Notes under the pieces: model-generated
What the model saw: only the letters and a program-made list of their open reading frames with translations
What the model was told of the DNA's origin: nothing
Database searches by the model: none
Assembly: GCA_030710605.1 (NCBI GenBank)
Contig: CP092873.1
Location: forward strand, 819,900 to 883,899
From: Cordylochernes scorpioides
Lineage: Eukaryota > Arthropoda > Arachnida > Pseudoscorpiones > Chernetidae
Reading direction: 5' to 3'
DNA length: 64,000 nt
Shown here: piece by piece, positions 43,930 to 54,989 of the stretch
Layout of the letters: every line of letters starts with the position of its first letter
Numbering within the stretch: position 1 is the stretch's first letter
Translations under genes and position numbers: made by a program

Positions 43930-44080
43930 ACAATAATAGAACGGTATGGAGATTAAACTGGCAACACCGCTGGGAGGGTTCCCTACTGATGAGCAACGCC
44001 TTCCCATTAATTTTTATCACACACAATGCAAAAGGGCAGTAGAAAATTGTTTTATTTGAAAAGATATCTACGCACTATAA
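43930..44080 (+). repeat. family K copy, degenerate
   Basis: ACGGT, CTGGCAACACCGCTGGGAGG, CTGATGAGCAACGCC. GAAA is lost (AACA). Confidence 0.6.
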
Positions 44081-44184
44081 CAAATGTCGCGCTAAGGCAT
44101 CAAGGCCCTTGGCGAGCTAATATACATGGATTGTAACAAGGCTCTTGGTCTTGTTTCTTTGGCTTATTTGATATCTGAAGTTTA

Positions 44185-44430
44185 TTCAAAAAACCTGGGC
44201 TCAGCTGACCCGGCTGATAGTACCCTGTAAGGGCTCCTAATCCAGGGATACAGGATGAGCAGCGTCTGTACTCCATGTTAGGATCGGCTGCACATGGCGT
44301 CTGTTCCTCATGTCAAAAACGACCATTTCTTTTAGAGATAAGTCAGTGGCCTTCCACTGAGTAGTGCTCCCAGTCTTAATGACAAAGACAGACGCATTCT
44401 ACTTCACCCAGTGTGGAGATAAGAAAGAAG
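44185..44430 (+). repeat. dispersed repeat D copy
   Basis: ACTCCATGTTAGGATCGGCT and AGACGCATTCTACTTCACCC, ending AGTGTGGAGATAAGAAAGAA. Confidence 0.65.
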
Positions 44431-45016
44431 AAGAAGATGATTACAACAAGATCAAGACTATCTACGCCTTGAAGGAAGATATTTAAAGTTGTTTCAACGA
44501 TATTCTGTCACCTTCATACAAATATATTGATGAGGCTGAAGAGGGGATGTAAAGCTCATTTTATTGAGAGGCTGCAGTACATTGTCCTGGTGGGCTATGG
44601 TCACCATGGCCCGTTCCAGGGCTGGGTTTGTGGTCCGGTCCCGGAGGGTTGTTGGGGTCCGATTCTCGTCGGTGTAGCCGTTGGAAGGGTTATATCTGTG
44701 ACAGGACATCTTTCGTTCGCCGGGCAAGGAAAAAAAGAAAACAAAAGTAATAAATAGCACGAAGGTCAAACGATAACTGGCACGTTGTTTTATTAAAGCA
44801 TTCCGCGAAAACGGTGGTCCGTGGTCAAATACAACTTGTACCTGTTATCTCTGTGGTGCCGTTTCTCTGATAAATAAATAAATAAATAATAAAAAAAAAT
44901 AAAAAAAACGAATTTTAAATTAATTTTGCAACGTCACGTGTATTTCCGGTCGGTTGCTTGTTGACACACAACACCACCCCCCCCTCTTATCTTAGACTCG
45001 GTCCCTCGAGTCGCCG

Positions 45017-46500
45017 TTATCTCTCTAAAAATTCCTTAAGTCTCGACACGTGTGCTAACGTGCTCTGGCGCCTACTATTTTCGTTGCGTCCGTCCTGTGG
45101 TCGTAACCTATATGTCGTTTCCTTGATTCTATCCGTTATTACGTACGGTCCTACGTATTTCGGTAGAAATTTCTCCGTTTTCCCTGGTTTCCTGCGAGAC
45201 GACTCTAGTAGTACCAGGTCGCCCACTTCAAACTTCCGGAAGCGTTCACGGTTCGCAAGGTCATACTGACACTTCGTCATCATTGTCCGGTCTCGGTAGT
45301 TTTCGTCGGCAATTTCCTTTAATCTCTCGTTTTCTAAGATGCGGTTGGTCACGTATTCGTCGTAGGTTTTTACTGGCTCGTCGACGGTTGGTAGTCCTAC
45401 GTCTAGGGACGTCCTCGGTTCTACGCCAAATATCAACTTATGCGGTGTCACCTGTGTCGACGACTGAATGGACGAGTTATACGCAAAAGTCGCCGTTTTT
45501 ACGAATCTCGGCCATTCGGCGTGATCGTCCTCGAGATAAACTCTGATGCCGTTTTTTATGACGCCGTTGAGTTTTTCGCATAAGCCATTTGTTTGCGGGT
45601 GTGCCACGGAAGCCATAATATGTTTAATACCGTACAACCGTGTAAAGTCTCTAAAAGTACTCGAATCGAAAGATTTGCCTTGATCGGATATTATGCATTT
45701 CGGAGTACCAAAAACGTAGAGCAGATTGTCTAAGAGTGCGTTGCATGTGGTTTCCGCCTTTGTGTCTTTTACCGGGATTGCGAGTGCGTATTTGCTAAAA
45801 TGGTCTACGATCGTTAGAATGTGTTCGTAGCCCTCTACCGATTTTTTGAAAGGACCTTGGTGGTCTATTCCCACTCGTTCCCAGATGTCTGTTGCCGGTG
45901 GTAACGGTTCTAGCGGGGCTGCGGGTTTGAACCTCTGTGGTTTGAAGGCCTGGCACACTTTGCACGACCGAACGTATTTCCGCACGTCTTCTTCCAGACC
46001 TTTCCAGTAGAACCGTTGCTTAATACGGTGGACCGTCTTCGCTACCCCCATGTGTCCTGCCTCGGGTATATCGTGCGCTGTTTTCATTATTTCAGATACG
46101 CATTGCTTTGGTGCTACGACCAACCATTGGTTACCTTGTGTTGCATGGTTCTTTTTATAAAGGATCCCGTTTATTTTTTTATATTCGTCCCGTGTTTTAG
46201 CGTCTGGTAGTTTCCCGGTAATATCGCGGCAAAACGTGTCTTCCTTTTGTCCGTTTTCGTCGATCCGTACTGTGCATGCCATTAAATCGTTGAAGTTGTC
46301 TTCGACGTTCGTATCGTTTTTGTGGAACGGGTTGCGTGAGAGTGCGTCCGGTGCAACGTTCTTCCTCCCTGCGCGGTGGACTATTTCAAAGTCGTGCTCC
46401 CTGTGTTTCAACCCCCATCTAGTAAGTCTTGAGCACGGGTCACGTACGTTAGCTAGCCACGTTAACGCGCTATGGTCGGTTACGACTTTGAATTCTCTCC
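45017..46500 (-). CDS. gypsy 2 integrase (and RNase H end)
   Basis: 464 codons from the first Met (46411), and the frame stays open upstream into the RNase H end (VVTDHSALTWLANV). Zinc domain HDIPEAGHMG...CKVCQ; catalytic Asp in GIDHQGPF, Asp in ISDQGKSFD, Glu in NGLCEKLN; then a C-terminal domain with GDLVLLESSRR and PKYVGPYVI. It ends at the natural stop 45017, about 30 bp before the purine tract. The largest intact catalytic domain in the element. Confidence 0.9.
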
Positions 46501-47262
46501 CGAGCCCAGACTATTGCTAAACACTCTAGTTCTGAGATACCATATTTACTCTCGTGTTTCGATGTCGTTCTCGACAAGTAGTGGATCGGGTGCAAAAACC
46601 CGTCATTGTCCGGTTGCATTAGCACCGCGCCTAATCCCACGATTGATGCGTCCGTGTGTATTTCTATTCTAGCGTCTGGGTTGAAGTGTGCTAGAATTGG
46701 CTCCTCAGTCAATTTTTTTTTAAGGTTTCGAAAGCTTCTATTTCGGCCGGACCTATCACGAATCTCTTATCTTTTTCCGTTAAACACGTCAGCGGTTTGC
46801 TTATCTTTGAAAAGTTTTTTTATGAAACGGCGATAATAGCCGCAAAGTCCCAGAAACGAACGAACCTGCTTGACATTTTTCGGAATCGGAAATTCCTTAA
46901 CCGCCTCGATCTTATCAGTAGCCGGTTCTACGCCGTTTTCCGATACCACGTGTCCCAAAATTGGTAACTTTTGGTAGGCGAATCTACATTTTGATGGCTT
47001 AAGGGATAAGCCTGCCCCGCGGAAACATTCTAGAACATTTGTTAACCGCTCGTTGTGTTCACGTATGTCTCTTCCGTACACGATGACGTCATCTAGATAA
47101 ACCATACACTCGGACCATTTCAATTCAGCTAACAGTGTATCCATGATTCTTTCGAAATGACCAGGTGCCCCGGTTAAACCAAAGGGTAACACTTGAAACT
47201 CGTACAACCCGTTACCCGTCGTGAACGCTGTAATTGGTTTGCTCGTTTCAACAAAAGTTTAC
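46470..47262 (-). pseudogene. gypsy 2 RT and RNase H, frameshifted
   Basis: RT piece (46767-47207 and just upstream) with FQVLPFGLTGAPG and CMVYLDDVIVYG (intact YLDD), thumb region FLGLCGYYRRF. Breaks follow at a 7-T run (46815-46821) and a 9-T run (46713-46721). The RNase H piece (46470-46712) has IHTDASIVGLGAVL. A third break near 46498 leads into the integrase frame. The upstream RT fingers are missing. Confidence 0.88.
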
Positions 47263-47439
47263 ACTTGATATAAATTGATTTTAATCTCCTGGATAATGGA
47301 ATAATGCTACCGGTTTCTGGAGATGTGTTTCTTTTATCTTTATTAACGTAATCTCAAACTTTCGGGCATCTCTGCCCTATATTTATATATATGTTATATT
47401 TAAAATATTATTTTATTTAGAGGGTTATATTTCATAGAT

Positions 47440-47730
47440 TCAAATACTCTGCTAAATCGACCGCCAGAGTTCACGCTTCCCCTATAGTTGTTGTTGTTTC
47501 CCGATGGCCGGCTCATATCTTTTTTGTACATTATGTAAATAAGTTTATATTTTTATTCTTACGCCTTAAGGCAGGCAGTAATTTTATCAAATTATGTTTT
47601 CTATATTCCATAAGCTCAATTAAAGCTATTTCTGATCTTCACACTTTTATTATTATATTTTCTAGATTTTAACAACGACTGCATTAACATAGTATAATCC
47701 TCAAGGTGATCAAAAATCTTCAGAAATCTC
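47440..47730. repeat. dispersed repeat shared with 34900-35190
   Basis: CTAAATCGACCGCCAGAGTT, TTTCCCGATGGCCGGCTCAT and TTACGCCTTAAGGCAGGCAG match the earlier locus in the same orientation. Type unknown. Confidence 0.6.
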
Positions 47731-47993
47731 ATTATTTTTCTTTATAACATATATATACAGTATACTCTCGTTATAACGCCACCATCCGGATTTTGCAAAA
47801 AAGCGGCGTAAGGCGAGGGTGGCGTTGTATCGAACACGTTTAAAATGTGAAATTTAAAGATACAATAAATTATTTATAACAATTAATAATAACAACTTAT
47901 ATTTAAGTCAATATATAGAGTGCAAAACCGGCATTAATTGATTAATATGATAAATAGAAAGCATTAATTTATAATTTATTCATTAAAAAGTAA

Positions 47994-48125
47994 TTACATT
48001 TTCTTGAAGAAGTCTGTGATCACAACTTGTGTTTTCTCTCCCTCACTTATGCCATAGACACGGTGTAACAAATCCGCAGATAGATTGACGTCGTCAGATG
48101 TTGCTCTCTTGGAGTGCTCAAGAAA
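47994..48125 (-). pseudogene. Tigger transposase C-terminal end
   Basis: Minus frame of about 43 codons ending in a TAA at 47994-47996, with TSDDVNLSADLLHRVYGIS and VITDFFKK, the tail typical of Tigger proteins. It breaks off at about 48126, where family K sequence begins. Confidence 0.6.
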
Positions 48126-48228
48126 CAACAATAGTGATACTGATACTAGACTCTTGGAATGGGTATTTAGATTAACTATGGACAGAAGCTTTGAGGTTAG
48201 TAGAATTTTACATACAATTATAAATATA

Positions 48229-48569
48229 CTAGCCGAATGACCCGGGCAACGCCCGTGTTTTACCCGATTGAATGTTTTTATTCAAATACTATTTGTTACA
48301 ATTATCATATTAGTTACGTATTGTGGACGTGTATAGTTGACAAACATACATACACTGACTTTTATATATATATATAGGGATAATAATATAAATGATTTTA
48401 AAAATTGTAAAAAAGAAAAAAATGCATCGGCCGGGAATCGAACCCAGGCCGCCCGCGTGGCAGGTGAGCATTCTACCACTGAACCACCGATGCTTATAAG
48501 AAATGGCCCTATTTGGGTATTTATTCCATTCACAAAAGCAAACGATGACAGAATTGTTGATGACTCTGA
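48229..48569 (-). mobile_element. mini-Helitron carrying tRNA-Gly, second copy
   Basis: 341 bp, minus strand TCAGAGTCATCA (after A) to CTAG (before T), with the terminal hairpin around CCCGGGCAACGCCCG. Same architecture as 11874-12179, but a TATA-rich insert lies between tRNA and 3' end. Nested in the split Tigger. Confidence 0.7.
48423..48493 (-). tRNA. tRNA-Gly(GCC)
   Basis: Acceptor GCATCGG/CCGATGC perfect, D arm GGTTCAGTGGTAGAA, anticodon loop CTGCCAC (anticodon GCC), T arm GGTTCGATTCC and a T-run terminator. The anticodon stem has one A-C mismatch (CTCAC/GCGGG), so it may be a slightly decayed gene. Embedded in the mini-Helitron. Confidence 0.85.
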
Positions 48570-48705
48570 TACTTGTATTTATAATTATGTTAGCATAATG
48601 AATTAGTCAGTATTCCCATGGTCTCCAGCGAAGAGGTGTGAATTGACATTTTGAAAATATACATAATTATAAAGATAGAAGCTTCTATAGAAATAAATAA
48701 AATAA

Positions 48706-48778
48706 GCCGAAATAGCTCAGTTAGGAGGGCGTTAGACTGAATATCTAAAGGTCCTTGGTTCGATCCCGGGTTTCGGCA
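48706..48778 (+). tRNA. tRNA-Phe(GAA)
   Basis: 73 nt: acceptor GCCGAAA/TTTCGGC, box A TAGCTCAGTTAGG, anticodon arm TTAGA-CTGAATA-TCTAA with anticodon GAA, box B GGTTCGATCCC, discriminator A, then a T7 terminator. No intron. Base 37 is T where eukaryotic tRNA-Phe has G, and the T stem has two G-T pairs. Probably functional or very recent. Confidence 0.92.
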
Positions 48779-48869
48779 TCTTTTTTTAATTTTTAAATTT
48801 CATCCGTGACAGAGGCCAGGAAAGACGGTCGTGACGATATATTATTTATAAATATATAATATAATATAT

Positions 48870-49520
48870 AATATTTCTATCGCAGTAAGGGCAGTAAAAA
48901 TTGTTTAACTTTCAAAAGAATCATACGCTTCTATAATATATATACGTTTCCAATTTTCATAACAGATGGCGCGCAAATGCTTTTTATGTAATAAGGTGCT
49001 ATCATTGGATAGCTCAGAATCTTGAATTCCAAGTTAAATGTTTTGTTCTCGTTTTTCACCAGTTTTTAGAATTATTTTATCCGATCGTTAATATGACCTT
49101 ATCATAGACTTCTGAATATTTAATTCCATATTTTCCATCTGATTTTGTTTTCAAATGAATCATAAATTGCGTAAAACAGATGGCGAGTTAATTCATAATG
49201 TTCATATTAAGTCTAAATGAACTTTACTTGTTGTTTGCGGAAGAGCAGCGCTCGAAGCATGTTTAGGAATTTATAAATATTTGTATTTCTACTGTACTTA
49301 AGCTTATGTTCATAGTTGTTCAAAATCCCTTTTCCAATAGTTTATCTTCAGTATTACTATAAAATAAAAACAGGAAAATACAAAAATTAATCGGGATGTT
49401 AGATTAAACTGACAAAACCGCCAAGTAGATTCACAAATGATGAACCAGGCCCCCCATCATTTTTATCATTGCGGTAGATATACTAGAAATTTAGTTGTTT
49501 TTAAATGATCATAGGCATCA
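48870..49520. repeat. family K pieces in both orientations
   Basis: GCAGTAAGGGCAGTAAAAAT with ATACGCTTCTATAATA at about 48880-48945, and a degenerate core (GACAAAACCGCC, ATGATGAACCAGGCC) at about 49400-49480. Confidence 0.5.
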
Positions 49521-49639
49521 TAAATAGTTGAAATTTCCTACAAATGAATATATTTTATTATTTTAGGTCCATACGATTTGTTAATTTGTTCCTTGATATG
49601 ATTTGAGAAGTTTATGGATGGAAACATTTCTAGGCGAAG

Positions 49640-49880
49640 CTGACCTAAAATATATAAAGGCCCCTCCTCTCTCTCCCGTCAACATAGATACAATAACTTT
49701 GCTATATATCTATCAACCATTTTATTCAATCTAGCAGTTTCTGGTGGGGGTCAATGCCACAATAACATCTTTGTAAAATTCAGAATGTCACCAGGAGACC
49801 ATGGTTTGGTTTATGGCTCTCGGCAGTCTAGGTAGAGCTTTGATTTCATGTTATCCGCAAGGGATGCGTAGAATTTATCC
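49640..49880. repeat. repeat E relative
   Basis: GAGACCATGGTTTGGTTTAT, CTCGGCAGTCTAGG and CAAGGGATGCG parallel 27590-27670. Confidence 0.5.
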
Positions 49881-50104
49881 AAAAAGTTATTCAGCGCTCT
49901 CAAAGTGGTTAGTTAATTCTATGGGGGAGATATATATATATAAATTTGTCACTTAACCGAGAGAGAGAGAGTCTGCAAGGTTGATGAGGCATTCAATCAA
50001 TAGAGGCATAGTTCTGGCGTCTATTTTGATGCAAAATGCGACGTTTATTTTTTGCTAAATCTAGTATATGGTTGAGGGTCACCCAGAGTTCGAAAATGGC
50101 ACTG

Positions 50105-50220
50105 AATTTAATGAACCTTTCAACGTCATATAATCAAGGAAGGGCATGGTACATCAGTGGGGAATCCTCCCATCGGTTTAGCCAGTTCAAGCTCCAGACC
50201 GTTCAACTATTGTTATAGAT
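50105..50220 (-). repeat. family K copy, diverged
   Basis: Minus: ACGGTCTGGAGC, CTGGCTAAACCGATGGGAGG, CACTGATGTACCATGCCCTT. Confidence 0.55.
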
Positions 50221-50382
50221 GGATTCTATCATAGTTTGATTCTGTTGAAGAATACTGGATATATTTTGGGGCTAAGCTGATACTGTTATTTTCTTTTCTT
50301 TTTAAAGTTATAATTGTTTCTGTAACTCTATTTATGTGATTACTTGGTGTTTATTGATTTTTTTCAGCAAGGATGGTTTATA

Positions 50383-50504
50383 GCATTTAATGTGTTGTTG
50401 TTGTTGTTGTTTCTTAACCCCTTGTGTAAAGATTACACAAATTCCATGAGTTCATGATATCATGATCATGATACAGAGGGGTAAGCATGGGAGGCATTTA
50501 ATGT
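50383..50504 (-). mobile_element. short 5'-truncated LINE insertion with TSD
   Basis: The direct repeat GCATTTAATGT at 50383-50393 and 50494-50504 encloses 100 bp that, read minus, end GGTTAAGAAAC followed by (AAC)n. An 11-bp duplication plus microsatellite tail is the hallmark of target-primed retroposition. Confidence 0.75.
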
Positions 50505-50559
50505 AATCATTTTATATCATTCAGAGTCCATGCATCACCAGACCAGGTCATGAATATTT

Positions 50560-50890
50560 TCGCAAAGGGTTTCCACGCCACCCAGGAGGTACCTGCTCAG
50601 CGCGTTAGCCTTTGTTTATAGTGGCGCTTCGCCTCCGTAGAAGCCCTATTCCACTCTTCTGGCACAACCAGAGCATCCAACTCGCTCTCGGCCGAGCTGA
50701 TGGTCCAGGCCCTGCCAGGAACTGGTCTGCCGATGCTATGGACTCCGTCTCAAAGATCAAAGAGTCGGGGGAGAGGAAGACAAAGCCTCAATATCTGAGG
50801 AAACAAGTAAATTCGGACAGAGTCTCAAAGCAGACCCGCCTCCACCTCAATTCCCAACCGACTGGCCCATTGTTGGACCGTTGGAAACGA
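50560..50890. other. GC-rich unclassified block
   Basis: Much less AT-rich than its neighbourhood and open for 109 codons on the plus strand, but I see no domain. It may be an internal piece of a LINE or other element. Boundaries match no repeat in this window. Confidence 0.35.
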
Positions 50891-51415
50891 AATTTTTATA
50901 GCGTCCTAAAAATTCAATATATTAATATTTATATGAAATAAAAAATAATATGTACCTTTTTAAATTATATATTATCTGTTTGAGATATATTTAAAATAAT
51001 CTCCATCATTTTGAATTCAATATAAAATAGAATTTGGAACAATAAGATTATGACTAAATTTTTTACTTCAAAATAACCTCAAAAATAATAAAAGAAATAT
51101 TATTCAAACATTTGTTATTTATATAAAATGCTTTGAAGCTTCGAATATGTATATTTTAAAACATATAAAATGATGAAATGCGGAAAAAAATTGATCAAAT
51201 TAAGACGTTTGCTCTCTCTCATTTTGCATTATCAAATATCAGTTGTCTTTCATACTTCACTATGAATATGCCTTATAGAGGAATGCAAGTAAAATTTATT
51301 GTCTATTCTCGATTTGAGACTGAGCTATGGGACTCGAAATTTCTGTTCCTAAACACAGTTAGGTCTTATTCCAGTGATCACCATAATCCTCATATCGCTG
51401 ATATACACTGGTCCG

Positions 51416-52110
51416 CAAAATTAAAGGAACAACATATTTTTCATTTATCTCAAATTTTATTGAACATATATCAATGAAATTTTATAGACAAATTTATTAT
51501 TCCATTATTGATTAGAATACCCGAAATCAAAGAATTCTAACCCATATTTTATGCAAATTAGCCGCTCAAACAATGATCTTCTTGCAGTCCGTGCATAAAT
51601 ATCTTGGATATTGTTGTTAATATGGGGTGTGATCGCCTTTAACTGATAGACAGGCTCTACATCGGTGACCCATACTAAGAATTAGGGAGTTTATCAGCTC
51701 CTGTGGAATCAACGCCCACTCTTGTGTTAAGGCTGTTTCTAGCTCATGAGTGTTTCTAGGAGGGGGTTGGAGGGATTAGATCCGCCGTCTTAGGCTGTCC
51801 CATACATGCTCAATGGGATTTAGGTCTGGGGATCGAGCTGGCCAATTCATCCGAGCAATTGCATGGTTTTGGAGAAAAGTGTTGACCACACCAGCCCTAT
51901 GTGGACGGGCATTATCATACATTAGAAGAACGTTTTCTCCCATTTCCAATGCATGAGGCATCACATATGCTGCCAAGATCTCGTCCCGATACCTCTGTCC
52001 AGTCAGGGTTCCTTGCCAAAAAATATGGAGTGCTGTGCGACCGCCCAAGAAGATTCCAGCCCAGACCATAAAACCTTGGCTTCTGTAGGGATCCCTTTCA
52101 ACCATATTCC
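51416..52110 (-). pseudogene. Tc1 transposase, C-terminal half
   Basis: Minus strand: GFMVWAGIFLGG, MYDNARPHRAGVV (second Asp) and SPDLNPIEHVWDSLRRRI (Glu), with 34 residues between Asp and Glu (DD34E, Tc1). A TAA at 51776 interrupts the frame, after which ITALTQEWALIPQE-type sequence continues. The left end is a Tc1 terminus CACTGGTCCGCAAAATTAAA next to TA (51414-51415). The N-terminal half and the right terminus are absent. At about 52110 it passes into Tigger sequence in the same orientation. Confidence 0.88.
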
Positions 52111-52737
52111 AGTAGAGTTGCAGCACAGTAGAACAGTGATTCGTTGCTTCATCCTTTTACTAGTTTTCATCTTTGTGAGCAAGTGTTCGGTCAGGAATGA
52201 GCTGAAAAAAATAATCCTGTTTCGTCTGCATTGTATATGTTGGTTGGGTCATATCCGGAGTTGGCCAGCATACTGTTCAAATTTGTAAGGTGGTCATCAA
52301 TGATAGCTGGAGAAATCGATGCGCCTTCCCCACAGAGCCGTCGTTACGAAATATGGAATCTCCCTTTAAATCGCTGCAGCCACCCACTGCTGTACGTGAA
52401 CTTTTCTGGTACGTCCAACTGCTCGCCAAGTTTTTTTGCCTTTTCTCTTAGGAGGTCATCAGTAATAATAATGAGTAATAATAATATTATTGGCACGCTT
52501 TTGGGTAAACCAGTTGAAGAGAGCGTCTTCCAAGTCACTATATTTCCCGACTCTTTGTCTCTTTGAAGAACCAACAGTATAATTTTCCCACTTCTCAGCC
52601 TGAGTGAGAATATCACGGGCAGTTGTTCGTGGAAGTGAGAGACGCTCTCCAATCTCATTCTTCGACATTCTTGCCAACTGGCATATCTCCTTCTTTTCAA
52701 TGGTGATCGACTCCAGTTTACACTTTTGGGAACTCAT
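52110..52737 (-). pseudogene. Tigger transposase, N-terminal half
   Basis: Minus strand from ATG at 52737: a psq-type helix-turn-helix (SKNEIGERLSLPRTTARDIL), then a frame break at a TAATAATAAT microsatellite (about 52480), then the CENP-B-type domain (LREKAKKLGEQL, GWLQRFKGRFHIS). Next come SMLANSGYDPTNIYNADETG with the first catalytic Asp, a break at an A-run (about 52205), and RITVLLCCNSTG-like sequence. It then fuses with Tc1. Confidence 0.8.
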
Positions 52738-53084
52738 GATACGACAATAAGGTTGTTGTGTTGACGTTAGCAAGGATGAAGCGACTGTGTATCTCCCAGG
52801 CACAAGCAGGAAAAGGGTCTGCTGGCTGTTCACACAATCTGTTGTGTCAACAGCAGGCAAAGTCCGGTGCCGAGGGGAAGTGGGGGATGAGGGACGTTGT
52901 GAGCGGCGCTATAACGAGTGGTTTTTGCTACTTGGGATACTAAAAATCAGCGGCGGAAGGCGAACAGCGAGGGAGTGGCGTTATATCGAGAAAAATACAT
53001 TGATGTCGATTGGGACAAAACGAAAAAGCGGCGTAAGGCGAGGGTGGCGTTATATCGAGTGGCGTTATAACGAGAGTAGACTAT

Positions 53085-53655
53085 ATATATTTTTTTTCCA
53101 GAATAAAGATGCTAATTGTAATAAGTTTGTTTTTCGTTGTTTTATATAACTCTATAATTTATAAATATCAATCAATTTATAATTTATAATCAATATAAGT
53201 TGTGTTTACTGTTATATTTACCTGTTATGTGTATTTTAGGAATTCAAATTGTTGAGTACGACGTCAACAATAACGATATTATACATGTCGATTGAAGATT
53301 GTGTGTTAGATCCTTCATCTGTTTAGAATGGCAGCTGGGGGTTTACGTATTTGTATATTGTTGCACCAGGCTGAGGTTAAAGCCTGTTGAGCCTTTAGAA
53401 AATGATCTTTCCATTTTTCTGTACCAATATAGATAGCCATTTTGAGATATTTGTGAATTCTTCATGGATTGATGGGTACAATAATAAAAATCATTTGTTT
53501 TGTAATAGGATTTAGGAAATTTTCAAGTTCGACGCGTTGTAACAAATAAATCATGGTATATAGAAAATATTGAATCGATATTGTAAGGATATGGAGAAAT
53601 GTCTTATAGATGGTCCGTCTTTTTGTGATTTTCCATATAAAAGTTATTTTTAGGC
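53085..53655. other. no gene recognised
   Basis: AT-rich. 53530-53660 (GATATTGTAAGGATATGGAG; AAATGTCTTATAGATGGTCC) recurs at 54790-54880, both next to the satellite, and seems to be part of that repeat's surroundings. Confidence 0.5.
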
Positions 53656-53659
53656 AATA

Positions 53660-54045
53660 TTTTATGTATACACTCATAGACAAAACTTAAGAGAGGAATT
53701 TGTATCTATTAATATGTATATTGGGATTCAGACAATAACTCTGAAAGATACACTCATGGACAAAACTTAAGGAAGTTGTACCTATTAACATGTATATCGG
53801 GATTCAGACAATAACTCTGAAAGATACACTCATGGACAAAACTTAAGGAATTTGTACCTATTAACATGTATATCGGGATTTAGACAATAACTCTGAAAGA
53901 TGCATTCATGGACAAAATTTAAGGAGGTTGTACCTATTAACATGTATATCGGTATTTAGATAATAACTATGAAAGATACATTCATGGAAAAAACATAGGG
54001 AAGCTGTACCTATTAACATGTATATCGGGATTGAGACAATAAATC
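53660..54045 (-). repeat. 76-bp form of the satellite, about 5 units
   Basis: Units of ACTCATGGACAAAACTTAAG and GGGATTCAGACAATAACTCT at about 76 bp. It ends against a hammerhead-element tail (CACTAGATGGCATTCTGCCA). Confidence 0.9.
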
Positions 54046-54894
54046 TTCACTAGATGGCATTCTGCCATCTAAAAAAGCTTATATGACCTTTCAAGATTTT
54101 TTTGTTTTGTTTTCAAAGTAATGTGTATATAAAATCAGTTTTTGTTTGGTAAATACTTTGGTTGGGAAATAAGCTGTTTTTTCCTCCTCACCTGTGGCTG
54201 ACCTTACGTCACCTATTTATTACAGGGATTTCTATAGTACACAATTCTGATGTATACCATATTACAATGTTAATAATGCAAGTATAATCCATTCGGTAAA
54301 ATTATAAATAAAATTCGATGAGGAAAGAATTTATTTTTAAATAACGACGATTTCGGGTGTAACAACCCTTCGTCAAGTGTAAGTTCAGTATCGTAGTTAT
54401 ATCTTAATATAAAGATATAACGCGTTATATATATGTAGGATGATTGCTGCGTGATGTGTTGGTGTGGCTTGTGGAAAGGCCGCTGATAAAATTATAAATA
54501 GAAAAGAAGCAACGGTTGAAGTAACGGCCGTTGGAGCTAGCCTAGATGTTTACCGCGTGAGTGCCAGATCAAGTGTCGGAAGCGCCAGTCGCTAGCAAGT
54601 TCCGGATGACGCCCGCGCATGCGTAGTGACGTGTTCTCCCAACACGTGCTTGCCGAGGCATAGTGGGGCCGCCATTTTTCTGCCCGTATGTGTTTTGAAG
54701 CTTTGTCTCAGTTAGCTGAAGCAAAGTGCGGTCGTCACATATATATACAATAAATGGAAACACTGAGGCACGAATGTTTATTTTATATGTAAAATATTGA
54801 ATCGATATTGTAAGGATATGGAGAAATGTCTTATAGATGGTCCTTCTTATTGTAGTTTTACATATAACAATTATTTTTATCATTAAAAAAATCA

Positions 54895-54985
54895 AGTATA
54901 CACTCATAAACAAAACTTAAGGAAGTTGTACCTATTAGCAGGTATATTGGGATTCAGACAATAACTCTGAAAGATATAAACGAAC
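54895..54985 (-). repeat. single 76-bp satellite unit
   Basis: ACACTCATAAACAAAACTTA and GACAATAACTCTGAAAGATA. Preceded by the same 90 bp that flank the array at 53660. Confidence 0.8.
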
Positions 54986-54989
54986 ATCT

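Larger units (their letters stand above)
44490..47262 (-). mobile_element. second Ty3/gypsy element, 5'-truncated
   Basis: Minus-strand remnant holding the end of RT, RNase H, integrase, a purine tract (G8 run at about 44976-44984) and the start of a 3' LTR (TGTTGTGTGTCAACAAGCAA, from 44973 leftwards). The LTR's far end cannot be placed because there is no second LTR. The coding part stops abruptly near 47262 inside RT. A distinct lineage from element 1: GC-richer and with different integrase sequence. Confidence 0.85.
47758..53083 (-). mobile_element. Tigger/pogo-like element split by nested insertions
   Basis: Termini CAGTATACTCTCGTTATAAC (left) and, inverted, TAGTCTACTCTCGTTATAAC (right), each next to TA. 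Both ends continue into the shared subterminal CGCCTTACGCCGCTTTTTT. Minus-strand transposase: N-terminal half near the right end, last 43 codons near the left end. The roughly 4 kb between holds unrelated elements and the Tc1 half, so the middle of the transposase is missing or replaced. Spanning one original insertion is an inference from matching ends and orientation. Confidence 0.65.

Noticed and set aside
44494..44769. 91-aa minus ORF with a hydrophobic start
   Set aside because: It lies within the 3' LTR and leader of gypsy element 2 and has no conserved domain.
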